Source: Tilletia caries (taxonomy: Eukaryota; Basidiomycota; Exobasidiomycetes; Tilletiales; Tilletiaceae). Taken from it: DNA of 64,000 nucleotides. The DNA lies in contig JALUTQ010000038.1 in the NCBI GenBank assembly GCA_032718865.1, positions 1,240,001-1,304,000 on the forward strand, given 5' to 3'. The position numbers and the translations under genes are program-made. Every line of letters starts with the position of its first letter. Within the stretch, counting starts at the first letter, position 1. The notes under the pieces were generated by a model. The model did not search any database, was not told where the DNA came from, and saw only the letters and a list, made by a program, of their open reading frames with translations. Shown one piece after another: positions 1 through 10,659 of the stretch.

Positions 1-542
1 AGAAGTGGTTGAAGTGAAGATGACGACCTCCTTGTTGACTGTCCCAGACAGAACGATGCACACTAGCAGAGGTAGAAGAATGCTGAGAAGATGAAGATGG
101 GGTTGAGGATGGGGGTATCAGAGCGAGTAAAAATGTAAGCAAGTCCCTTTCGGCTCTGATTGCAGCAGGAACGGCCTGTGCGTGCACAGCGTGAACAGGA
201 TCACGTTCCCCATGCTATTCGTTTCTTCTCTTTCACACTGCCAGCGCGTCTGCTTCCTTCGTTCGCCTGGTCCCTTGACGCTTTCCGTTTGCAAGGGATG
301 ACCACCGTCTAGACGCTTTGCCGTGGACCCTGGAGCGCAACCAAAGGTGGCTTGAGGCAAGGCATAGGGACAAGGGACTTGATTGTTTTGTGCGGAAGTT
401 CGTAAACATGTAACAGGTACAACATCAGCGGCGCGGGGAATGTGAAGGGCGGCGATTTCCTCAAGTGTTTCCCGTCTCTTGCCGAGCAGAGCTAGCATCA
501 AGCTCTGCGACGCTATTCGTGCCAGCCAGGGGTGGCCGGGGC
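1..542 (-). repeat. Duplicated segment downstream of secreted-protein gene A (unit A, left part)
   Basis: This stretch lies 3' of secreted gene A and is closely similar to 4260-4828 (unit B) and, inverted, to 30887-31400 (unit C). No coding frame is preserved between the three copies, so I read it as 3' UTR or inter-gene spacer carried along in a segmental duplication. The unit runs off the left edge of the window, so the PLC-like remnant seen in B and C may continue outside. An alternative is that the secreted gene has a further 3' intron starting at its present stop (a GTAAGC follows it in A and B), which would add a few residues. Confidence 0.7.
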
Positions 543-1071
543 TTACAGCAGGTATGTGGGAAGCGGGTACGGACCCATGCCCGCCGCCACTCGCATTTCG
601 TTGTACGTATTCCAGGATGCCCTGAGTGCGTTTCGAGCTGCGTGGGCCTGGTGGTAAGAGGGGCTCCCAGTGTCCCACAGGTGTATGAACAAGCCGCCCA
701 ACTCGAGGAGCATTGTCACTGGGTAGGCAATGGAGCTCGATTTCAGACGTACGTGTGGTAGAGTTGTTGCTCACACTTTAGGTACTCACTGTATGCATTG
801 AACGCCTCTTGGACCTCCTGCTGCGTAGGTCGCGTCAGTCTTGCGTGCAAAGGGACCTGCATTTGACGGAGTGACATGATTAGCTCCTTAGCACCTCAGC
901 GTCCAGATTGGGAACGTCAGGTAGGCGTAGTTGTTCCGGTGTACTCACATTGTAACGTGGAGACAGAGCCTCGCTCGGGTCGTCGATCGACTTGGATACA
1001 GGCGCAGAGCCGACACTGGCGATGGCCACAAGGAGGAGAGTCATCGGAAAGAGGAAGCGAAGCTTGGCCAT
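543..1071 (-). CDS. Small secreted protein, copy A (effector-like family)
   Basis: Three exons on the minus strand: 1071-949, 886-790 and 718-543, giving about 131 residues; all junctions are GT-AG and phases agree (123+97+176 nt). Exon 1 encodes a strong signal peptide, with hydrophobic FLFPMTLLLVAIASVGSA then a likely cleavage before PVSKS, so the product should enter the secretory pathway. No known domain is recognised and there are almost no cysteines. Paralogues B (4829-5350) and C (21173-30886) share exon 1 almost exactly, exon 2 partly and exon 3 poorly. The TATA-like element seen in B and C is altered here (CATAA instead of TATAA), so expression may differ. Function unknown; a secreted effector is an inference from architecture only. 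Confidence 0.65.
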
Positions 1072-1735
1072 TTCTTGATTTGAGTTTGATGCAGTGGAGT
1101 GTCAGACGATCAATAACCTGGAAGAGCGGAAGAGGGGACGATGTGAAGGTATGAAGACGGGCTAAGATGGGGACGTTTGATCGTGTGGGTAGGGATGAAT
1201 TGACCCAGTCCCATGAGCTGAAGGCCCGTCATTATGTAGCTTTCATGGATCGAAGAACGCTTTTGCCCTCAACGGCTCAAGACACCAGAAGGGCAGACGT
1301 TGGCGCTGAGCCTTTTTTGCCCCCATCTCATTGGAACAGCACCAACGCCTCGGGTCCTGGTCCGCAGGCGGTGAGCTGACTGGCAGTCCAATATGTATCT
1401 GACTTATGTTCACATGTATCCATATCGTTTATCCATCCGTATTATCCATACGCCACTCAATGCATTCTCACATCTCGTCTGCCAGACGCCTCGGACATGA
1501 TGAGAAGCTTGGCCCTCAAGCGGGCTTTTGGGCTTTGAACACCGTTGACCGCACGCATAACGACCGAGCTCCAGATATCCGAGTCCGACACGAATGGCCC
1601 AGCAGGCCCGACAGACTTGCACCCGCAGATTTGCTGCTCGCTTTTCGTACGTTTCACGGTTGCAGTCTGCACCTTGGAAGGAAAGGACGCCCGAGTTAGA
1701 GCGTTAGCGAGCGTGGGAAAAGTCGCAATTATAGG
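1072..1735 (-). repeat. Promoter and upstream tail of unit A (duplicated)
   Basis: The segment upstream of gene A repeats at 5351-5668 joined to 12414-12749 and 15250-15285 (unit B), and in inverse orientation at about 20610-21172 (unit C). It is useful as a reference: around 1682-1697 it contains the uninterrupted GCCCGAGT site that is duplicated around the 2.5-kb element in B, and near 1405 the TA site flanked in B by the 6.7-kb element. The following stretch to 2059 shows no gene; it presumably contains the promoter of the decayed permease. Confidence 0.75.
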
Positions 1736-2059
1736 ACCTCAGAGCGAAAGAACCCCGACCTGGGAAACCAGATAGACGCGGAGATAAGAGGAGGAAGGCC
1801 AGAGTTCGACGACATTCGAGCATCGGCTGCTGGCGGACGGACGCGGGCTTGGGCTACTCGTGACGCGTTAGTGGTGAGTTGGATCGCGGTCCGCAGCTTA
1901 AGAAGGACAAGATAACGCTATGAGAACCTTCATCTGCTTCCTGACCATCCGGTTTCTCTGTTCCCATCATTCCAGATCATCGACTCTGGGCTTCTGGCTA
2001 ACGACCATCTTCCCCGTTAACCTGTCTCTCTGATATCTGATCCCCAGAATAGGAAAGGG

Positions 2060-3810
2060 ATGAGTTTCTCAACGACGGCAAACGGAGCCGACAGCAAAGA
2101 CATCAGAAGCGATGATAAGCCTACCGTCACTCAAGGCGAATACGACGGCGGTGCTGCCACGCACAGCTCCCGCGCTGCCCATCCTACCCAGCGTTTCTCG
2201 CCCTTGGCCATCGTCGGACTGGCGTACAGCATCCTCAACAGCTGGGTATGTCTCTCATCTTCCATGCAAAAGTCCCTCGAAAGTGCCATTTCTTATCTTT
2301 TCCTCCACAGGTCGCCATGGATCCTCTCTGAGCGTCGTCCTGCCATCGGGTGGGCCGAGTGCAATGCTCTGGGCCCTTATCGTTTCTACGATCGGTACCT
2401 TCTGCATCACCGCCACCATGGCCGAGGTTGCAGCCGTATGGGTATCACCTGGAGGCCCCTATCATCACACCTACCTGTTCGCCCCTCCCCGGTCCAAGCG
2501 ATCGCTCTCCTTCGCGGCCGGCTGTTCGAACACTGCGGGCTGGTGGGCCATCACCGCGACGGCCTCGAGCATCGGCGGCGAGCACGTGACGGGGATTATC
2601 AGCCTCCTGAATCCGGCCTACGTTCTTCAACGGTGGCATCATCCTGGTGTATGTGGTCTGGAGTGTGGGCGCGTGGACGATCAATGTGATTGGATCGATG
2701 CTGCTCGACCCTTTGAACCGGTTCAGCATCTTTTGGTCGATGGCGGGTGCACTGATGATCTGCGTCGTCTGTCTGACGCGGACAGTCACAAGGCCCTCTC
2801 GCTTTCAGTCAGGCGACTTCGTCTTTCGGCAGCTGGCGAATCGAGCGGGTGGCGAATCGGATAGGGCACCCTGCCGGGGTGGTCTGGATGTTAGGCTTGG
2901 TTCAGTCCGACTTTGGACTGCCCGCGAGCGATGGGGTACTACACATCGTGGAGGAGATGCCTTGTCCTCACATCAACGCACCCCGCGCCATGCTGTTGGC
3001 TGTTGCGATCGGTGCGTCGTCAAGCTTCATCATGCCTCCGCCCTCACCGACTTGGAAGCGGTCATAGAATCTGGCTCGGGTCCATTGCTGCAGATCATCT
3101 ACCAGGCCACACGGAACAGCGGGGCCGCGGTGACCTTACTAATGTTCCCACTGAGTGAGTTAGACCTCTCAGCCCTTCTAATGTCGTCACAGTGACATTC
3201 TGTCGACCGACGCACACATTCGCCATGGACGGCGGCCTGCCGTTATCACGCTTCCTCAGCCGAGAAGCGTCGCCCAGACTGGGAGGCGTGCCATGGACAG
3301 CGCTAAGTCTGACCACAGCGCTCTTCATCATCTTCGGCTTCGTCTAACCTGGGCAGCTCTTCGGCGTTGAACGCGATCCTGTCGTCCAGCGTGGTTACGC
3401 TCGAGGTGTCGTATGCGATACCGGCAGCGCTATTGCTGATTCGCGGGCGAGGCGTGCTGGATGCGGACCTGGACGAGGCCCTCACTACAGATGCGGACGT
3501 TGGTGCTGTGCTGGCGAAGCAGCGCAGTCAGCGAGGGAGCAAGAGGAGGCACTCAATTCGGGACCATTTTGGGTACGCGGTCAATTGTGGTGCGGTGGTC
3601 TTCTGTGTGGTGACCATCGTCTTGTGAAGTATCCGATATGAACACCTCCTGTTCGTCACACGTCCATCTGACCCTTTCTAATCTCTATCTCACGTTTGCT
3701 ACGACACCGGTGCCAGGTTCCTGCTGCCCTTGGACGCTGCAGTGACGGCGTCGAACATGAACTCCTCCTCGGTCGTGGTGGTACTGGTAATGGGAGCGCG
3801 TTGTGCGGTC
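2060..3810 (+). pseudogene. APC-superfamily amino acid/choline permease, decayed
   Basis: Fragments in all three frames read, in order, like a fungal amino acid/choline/GABA permease. The start is at 2060, with FSPLAIVGLAYSILNSW before an intron near 2246-2311. Then come SLSVVLPSGGPSAMLWALI and later TM pieces, INVIGSMLLDPLNRFSIFW (about 2687), HIVEEMP and NAPRAMLLAVAIGASSSF (about 2945-3030), SGSGPLLQIIYQATRNSGAA (about 3070) and NAILSSSVVTLEVSYAIPA (about 3370). The last recognisable part is ASNMNSSSVVVVLVMG near 3750-3800. At least four frame changes are needed, so it cannot make a full transporter. The homology ends around 3810, where the oppositely oriented PLC-like remnant of unit B begins; the 3' end of the gene was lost at that junction. 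Confidence 0.8.
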
Positions 3811-4260
3811 GTCGACAACTACGATGATGATTGCCTTCTGCTCCCAGTCCTTGAGACACTCGATCCAGTCTGGGTTGATCCCATTGGCGTACTCCTGAAT
3901 ATGACTGCCGATGAAGGAATCGCCACTTTCGAAGACGATGCCGGTGTTAAAGGCGATACCTCCCAGCGAAGAGAGATTTACCGGCTGACGAGGATGAGGC
4001 CGTCGAGCAAGCTGAGCACCGCACCCGCCGTCGTCTTGTTCGGTCAAGGACACGAAGTTCGAGTTGACTGGCCAGTGGAGGTCATGCTGCGATACGCCCG
4101 TACTTCTGTCGTTAAAAACGATGGTCGGATGATCCGGCTGCTTCTCTGCCGCGCCGCAGCTGGTTGAGGGCCACGTCTCCTGTGAGATCAGCAGGAGCGA
4201 GCCGGCTCTTAAGCTGAGTCTGGATGCGGGAGGGAAGTTCGGCATAAGCAGTACTCACAG
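3811..4260 (-). pseudogene. PLC-X-domain protein, C-terminal remnant (unit B)
   Basis: Minus-strand fragments resemble the C-terminal half of the PLC-X protein at 32578-34536. FNDRSTGVSQHDLHW matches its segment around SDNTSVTQNDFLW, and LKDWEQKAIIIVVVDD matches its end (IKGWKQKGVNIVIADY). Frames change between these islands and the expected end is replaced by permease sequence, so this is a dead fragment. The related fragment in unit C (31400-31915) is slightly longer. Confidence 0.65.
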
Positions 4261-4828
4261 CAGCGTCGTAGCGAAGAAGTGGTTGGAGTGGAGATGACGA
4301 CCTCTTTGTTGACTGTCTCGGAGAGAAAGATGGACACCGGCAAAGGTAGAAGAATGCTGAGAAGATGAAGATGGGGTTGAGGATGGGGGTATCAGAGCGA
4401 GTAGAGATGTAAGCAAGTCCCTTTCGGCTCTGATTGCAGCAGGAACGGCATGTGCGTGCACAGCGTGAACAGGATCACGTTCCCCATGCTATTCGTTTCT
4501 CCTCTTTCCCACTGCCAGCGCATACGTTTTCTTTCCTTCGTTCGCCTGGTCCCTTGACGCTCTCCGTTTGCAAGGGATGGCCACCGTCTAGAGCCATCAC
4601 GGCGGCGCCTGGCACGCAATCAAAGGTGGCTTGAGGCAAGGCATAGGGACAAGGGACAAGGGACTTGGTCGTTTTGTGCGGAAGTTCGTAAACATGTAAC
4701 AGGTACAACATCAGCGGCGCGGGGAATGTGAAGGGCGGCGATTTCCTCAAGTGTTTCCCGTCTCTTGCCGAGCAGAGCTAGCATCAAACTCTGCGACGCT
4801 ATTCATGCCAGCCAGGGGTGGCCGGGGC

Positions 4829-5350
4829 TTACTGCAGATAACGGGGAATGTCCACCGGACCGTGGCCCGCCGCCACTCGCATCCAGTTGTACGTTTGAAA
4901 GGCTGTCATGCTTGCTTCATGAGCTGCCTGGTACTCTGCCTGGGCCAGGTGGTGCAAGGGGTGGCTGGTGTCCCGTAGGCATACCAACCAAGTGCCCAAA
5001 TTTCCGTAGTGGGTCACTGAGTAGCAATGGAGCTCGATGTCAGATGTAAGCGTGGTAGAATCGTTGCTCACACTGTAGGTACTCACTAAATTCAGCATGC
5101 GCCGCTGCGATCTCCTGCGGCGTAGGTGGGCTCAGCCTTGCGTGCAAAGGGACCTGTATTTCACGGAGTGAATTGATTAGCTCCTCAGCATTCAGGTTGG
5201 GAACGTCAGATGCTCCAGTGTACTCACATTGTAACGCGGAGACAGTGCTGCGCTCGGGTCGTCGATCGACTTGGATACAGGCGCAGAGCCGACACTGGCG
5301 ATGGCCACAAGGAGGAGAGTCATCGGAAAGAGGAAGCGAAGCTTGACCAT
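4829..5350 (-). CDS. Small secreted protein, copy B (effector-like family)
   Basis: Exons 5350-5228, 5183-5087 and 5016-4829 give about 135 residues; introns are 44 and 70 bp with GTGAGT donors. The N-terminal 41 residues differ from copy A by only a few positions and contain the signal peptide (cleavage expected near ASVGSA/PVSKS). Exon 2 encodes ELINSLREIQVPLHARL, shared with A and C; exon 3 is related to A's but strongly diverged. No recognised domain. It is the cleanest of the three copies, with an intact TATA box 166-172 bp upstream of the ATG and no frame damage. The mobile element starting at 5669 separates this gene from the rest of its upstream tail. Confidence 0.7.
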
Positions 5351-5515
5351 TTCTTGATTTGAGCTTGATGCGGTGGAGTGTGAAACGATCAATAACCTGG
5401 AAGAGCGGAATAGGGGACGATGTGAAGGTATGAAGACGGGCTAAGATGGGGACGTTTGATCGTGTGGGTAGGGAGGACTTACATCAGTGCAGTCCCATGA
5501 GCCGAAATCCCGTCC

Positions 5516-5522
5516 TTATATA
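5516..5522 (-). promoter_or_regulatory. TATA box of secreted gene B
   Basis: On the minus strand this reads TATATAA, within a block conserved in all three units. Copy C has TATATAA at the matching place (21006-21012); copy A has a degraded form. Confidence 0.6.
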
Positions 5523-6750
5523 GCTTTCATGGAATCGAAGAACGCTTTTGCCCTCAACGGCTCAAGACACGCAGACGTTGGAACTGGGCCTTTCTCGCCT
5601 ACATCTCATAGCACATCACCAACGCCCCGAATCCTCAGCCCCGGCGGTCAATTGGCTGGCCTTACATACAGTCGCTCCAGTAAGTTTTGACACCCCCAGG
5701 AAAAAAAAAATTGGAGAACGCGCAACACAATTTTTTCTGGAAAATACGGCCCATAGGTTCCATATGTGTAGAGCGGGCTTCCGGTGAGTTCCAGCACGTC
5801 GAATCATCAATCGACACCACTACCATTTGTACAGCCTCGACCTTCCTCATACTTGAATTGACCCTCTCCGCCTCTCCCCTCTTCCTTCTTATTCAGATCT
5901 GATAGGTAACGTCTCATAGGCAGATCTCCTGGACGTGCGCACTTGTACGCCCGAGTACAGTTCATGCTCCGATGCGCGTTCCTGCTGCTGTTCGTCGCTC
6001 ACCTCTCTTGTACTGACCCATGCTTATATCTTCTCTTAGCTGACTCATCCTCTTCCTTAATCTCCATTCTCTGACACATCCCCTGTTCTTTCTGTGTCTC
6101 TTTCCCTGACTACCGCAGTAACCCTTCTTCTGATCAACCAAACGCAGCTGTCGCCTATCTCACCTCTGCCTCGACGTCTCGTCCTCTAGCACGTCAGGTC
6201 CTTCTCCGTTCCGCTCATCCCTCTCCCTCCAAACTCTCGACTCTCTCAGCACCGTCCCCTGTCACTCTCTCCCCGCCCCCTCGACGGTGTCTCTATCTAT
6301 AATCTTTTTTGGCACCCCGTCTTTTTCCCTCTCCCTTCTTCACAGTTTCACACGCCGTTCCGCCCGCTCTCTCTTCTTTCTTGCTTTCCTCTCTTTGGGT
6401 CTGGGAATCAATGTCGGCAGTTATTAGTTATTCCCATACATCATTCCTGTCTCTGAAGATTCGCCGCGCCATAAAGCAGCTCCTTCCTGCTGGCCAGTAA
6501 ACCTAGCTCTTACATAGGCATAGATCGCAATGAGATGTTTTTGTTTGAACAGAGTAGACGATAGAAGAGAGACACGGGGTGGTCCTCGAGAACGGAGCCT
6601 GGGCCGATCAGCCGAAACAATGATCAATGATCATTGCCTGTGAAGTTACGTTCGATGGAGCATCGCATCTTCCTGAGATCCTCCATCATCACCTTCTTTC
6701 TGTCTCTTGATCGCACAGGCTCTCTCGTTCTGTAACTGATTCAGTCAAAG

Positions 6751-9058
6751 ATGGTGCGCGGCATATCTGCATCTGTCGAGCCCTCTGTGGCTCTCGCGCA
6801 AGACAAGCAAGCTCTCTACGAGAAGCAAGCTGAAGGCGACAAACTGGCCAACTTCATCATCGACCAATGCGAGCCTGGCACTCTCGAAGAATTCCTCGCG
6901 CTTCGAGGCACTGGCCACACTGCGGAGGAAGCGATCGCTGAACTGGGACTCAACTTCGAAGACTTCGAAGAGCCTGATGTCTCGGAACCTGCTCTGGATA
7001 CTGAAGACAAGCAAGCCGACACTGGTCGCACTACTCGAGCTCGATCGGCATCTGTCCCGTCCAAGAAGGTGAGTATCTTTTTACACCCTGTTCCTGTCTC
7101 TTTTGGTCCCTCTTCTCCACCAGAAGGGTTTGTTCTACCTGCCTCTCGTACAATCATGCGTTTGCCACTGGGCTACATGCGTCAAAACCTGGCTATATGC
7201 GCTTTCACTCTGTTCTTCTGCTGTTCTGTTCTCTGACACTGGTCTCTTACTCCGGTTTTCTTCCACCAGTCTGCTGGCAAGAAGAAGGCTACGCCTCAAG
7301 CACAGGTTGAGGAGTCCTCTCCCCGTGTGCAGGTTAGTCCAGTATCTGTTGCCCTATCTTATCTGTCTTGTCTGGTCACTGATCTGTCTTCTGTCTGTTC
7401 CTTTATGCTTGCTCCTACAGCCAACTGCCTCGACTTCTAAGACCTCTGGCATCAAGAGGATCAGGGTCGTATCGTCGAGCTCCGAGGGCAACGAGCGCGG
7501 CGTCCCCAAACCTCACGTCGAATCAGAGACTGCGGAAGCGGAATCGGTCTCGGTCACTCGCGACATCCCAGCTCCAGCTCTGGGTCGACCTGCTCAACCG
7601 GTACTGTCCAAGGTTCTTGCTCGACCTACAACCATTACTCGCTCGTCAACGCCTCCTACGTCGGCTCTGTCTCTCGCATCGGCTTTTGAGCAGCTTAGCC
7701 CTCCTTCAAAGAAGGCGATCAACGAGATCCTCAGCCGGTCCAAGCGAATTCCTCTTGAGGCCGAAGCTGTTGGTTCCGACTCGATCCTCCAGCCTCCTGC
7801 GCCTACCACGGGTTCTGGGTTTGGCCTGTTTGGTCCCTCTGAGTCGACCTTCTCGTTCGACCAAGCACCTGCTCAAGACTCAGGGCCTTCTCTCTCGCCC
7901 TCGATCGGTCTTGCCATTGGCTCTCCTGCTCGGCACCCTATCGGTGCAACTCGCTTCTCGGGTGCTCCTGCTCCTCCGCCGCTCACTCGAAACAAGACCA
8001 TTGCTGACCCTCTGGGGCATGTCGGATACAACCCCAACGGGGTAGTCGGCTCGTTCTTCAAGATGCCAGCCACATCGGTGATCGGAAAGGTGGCGGCTTC
8101 GATATATGTCCCGCTGTGGCATTTCACGACCGAAGGAATCGCCGAAGGCTATCACCACATGTCCAACTGGACTGAAGTCGGTAAACGTCTAGCCAACGTC
8201 CTGCAATCTGAGGTGGAACTGCCACCGATAAAGATCCCCGACGAGTTCATGGGATTCGAGATCTTCTTCCAAGCTGCCGACTACCAAGTCAAAGTCCTGC
8301 GCGAGATCGCCAAAGGCGAGATCGATCCTCTCAAGCAGATGGTGCTGTCTGAGGAAGCAGCTATATGGACGGCTGCATACAACGAGTGCCTCAAGCGCAG
8401 ACTCGCCAACAAGAACCTCGACTGGGCGCTCATCATGCGCTACATCTTTTACTTGCGCTCGCAGTACTACTCGATACCGGTGGGCCCAGCTCGGATCAAC
8501 CCTTCTCTGTGGCAACCAGCCATCTGGGACACGGTTCTGTCTGAGCGGCAAGGTTCGCAGCTGTCCGGCTCAACTGCTTACTTCCCATCTGGACAAGTTC
8601 AGCAGCCACAGCACTTGGCTTTCCAATACCAGTCCCAGCCCTTCGCTCAGCAGCAGCAGCAACCGGTTCAGCAGCAGCAGCAACAGCAAGGTCAGGGCCA
8701 AGGATCCTCGTCTCGTAAGAAGGCGGCCAAGCAACAGCAGCCCTTTCAGACTGGCTCCCGAGGTGGTACCCAGGCCGCCCCGGGAGCATGTGTCATCTGC
8801 GGAAAGACCACCATTCCACACAATTTCAAAGAGTGCAAGTCTCCACCAACCGGAAAGTCTGCTCCCTTTGCTTCCCGAAACGAAGCCGGTCATCTCGTTC
8901 GCGTCTCGGACGGAGCAGCTCTCTGCATGCGATGGAACCGCACCTCTTGCGGTAACCAGCGCTGCTTCCCACACCAGTGCAGTCTCTGCGGAGCTACCAA
9001 CCACGGTGCACAACAGTGCAGCCTTGTGGGCTCGACTGTTCCCAGACAGAGCGCCTGA
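6751..9058 (+). CDS. DIRS-type element gag-like protein with two introns
   Basis: Three exons keep one frame: 6751-7068, 7270-7332 and 7421-9058, about 672 residues. Both introns have GT-AG ends (GTGAGT and GTTAGT donors). The first part is acidic; the middle contains a conserved-looking globular block (about 8000-8500). The C-terminal third has poly-Gln and then Cys/His clusters (CVICGKTTIPHNFKEC and CSLCGATNHGAQQC) that look like nucleic-acid-binding zinc knuckles. Position ahead of the reverse transcriptase and these knuckles support a Gag-like role. The start ATG at 6751 is the first after a long leader. Spliceosomal introns in a retroelement are unusual because reverse transcription of spliced RNA would remove them. 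Confidence 0.7.
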
Positions 9059-9289
9059 GGATCGGCCCTTCAACCCTGATGCCTTCGAGAAGGCTCTCAA
9101 AGAGCTCGACCTCATTCATGCTTTCCCCAATCTTGCCGGACACATGCGAGAAGGATTTGGTTTCGGCATCCCACCAATCCGCAAGACTCAAACCCCTGAC
9201 AATCACTTCTCTGTTCGCCAAAATCCCGCTGCACTTGACAAAATCATGATCAAGGAAACTTCGAAGGCTAGTGGGCCGGGCCCTTCTCA

Positions 9290-10659
9290 CAGCTAGAGAT
9301 AGAGAGCATCCTCCACAGCCCTTTCCAAACCTCGCCACTCAAGTTCCTTGTCAAACCGAATGGTGATCTGCGTCCTCTTCAAAACTTCTCGTTCCCATAC
9401 GACGATTCGTACCCGAGTATCAACTCGTACATCGACTCCAACCATTCCTGACAGAATGGGACGGGGTACGGATCGTTCAACAACAGATTCGGGATCTCAA
9501 GTCTCGGTACTCCTATCTCGACGCTGCTACTGCTGACGCCAAGGAGGCATTCAGAGCCTGCCTTGCGCGATTTGACCAACTTCCCGGGACGGTCATCAAG
9601 TTTGGTCCAGACCAGTTTTATCTGGATCTCTTCATGGGTTTCGGCCTTGCCTCCGCCACCGGAGTCTGGGGAACGGTTGCGGATGCTCTGAAGGCAATCC
9701 TGAAAGTCAGGTTGTCAGGGAAACTGGAGTTGTCCAAGTGGGTGGACGACTTCTTCTTGTTCCGTCTTGACCCAGCCTTGTCCATTAATCAAGTCATGGA
9801 GGCGGTTCAAGATCTTGGGTTCCCTTGGAACCCGGAGAAGACTACGGACTTCTCAAAGCTGCCTCGTTATATCGGCTGGGACTGGGACCTCGACAATCTT
9901 AGGATGATCTTGCCTCGGAACAAGAAGGACAAGTACGTCGACAAAGCAAAGGGCTTTCAGGAATCGACTCCTCGATCGCTGAAGGAAGTCGAAGAGCTCG
10001 TCGGTTCGCTGTTGCATGTCTCAATCGTTGCGAGAGACCTCTGCCCCTACCTTGCGGAACTGTTCAAGATGTCTGCGCTCTTTGATCCCTCGTTGCCTCT
10101 CAAGAAGCACTACGTTCCGGTCCAAGTGCGACATGACATGGCGCAGTGGATAACGGCTCTGTCAGCCACTCCCTTCGTCAGGTCCTTCAAGGTCTCGGAG
10201 AGTCAGTTCGGAGATGTGGTCTATGTAGACGCATCAACTGAATGGGGGATTGGCATCGTTGTCGGTGAACGATGGGCTGCTTGGAAGTGGTTGCCCGGTT
10301 GGGATGCTGAGAACCGGGGCATCAACTGGGGAGAAGCGGTAGCTCTGGAGCTGGGTCTGCGTGCGGCTGTGGCGTACGGCGCGGCCAAGAAGGTCGTCAC
10401 CTTCTGGTCTGACAACCAGGGTGTCATCGGCTCGTACAAGAAGGGATTCTCTCATTCAGCGCATATCAACTCGGTGCTGAAGAGAGTGGTCCAGCTCGAG
10501 ATGGAGCACAGGCTCCACGTCAAGATCGACTATGTCGAATCGGCTCTGAACCCTGCTGATGCTCCCTCTCGTGGAGAAGTTCTGCCCGGTCCTCAACTGA
10601 AGGTCCCGGACATCCCCCCGTCAATCTCTGTCTTTCTCGATGAGGTACGGGTCAATTGA
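9290..10659 (+). CDS. DIRS-type reverse transcriptase and RNase H (frameshifted)
   Basis: The reverse transcriptase begins in one frame at about 9293 (KFLVKPNGDLRPLQNFSFPY) and continues in the frame one base back from about 9435 (TEWDGVRIVQQQIRDL), so the present copy is frameshifted there. Downstream the catalytic box reads KWVDDFFLFR (about 9739-9768), the VDD form of this enzyme class. RNase H follows, with VYVDASTEWGIGIVV (first Asp), a Glu in INWGEAVALELGL and Asp in TFWSDNQGV. This order without an integrase is typical of DIRS/Ngaro-type retroelements. The open part runs to a stop at 10657-10659 and overlaps the recombinase gene by 20 bp. A short frame at 8763-9296 bridges from gag and may be the N-terminal part. 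Confidence 0.75.
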
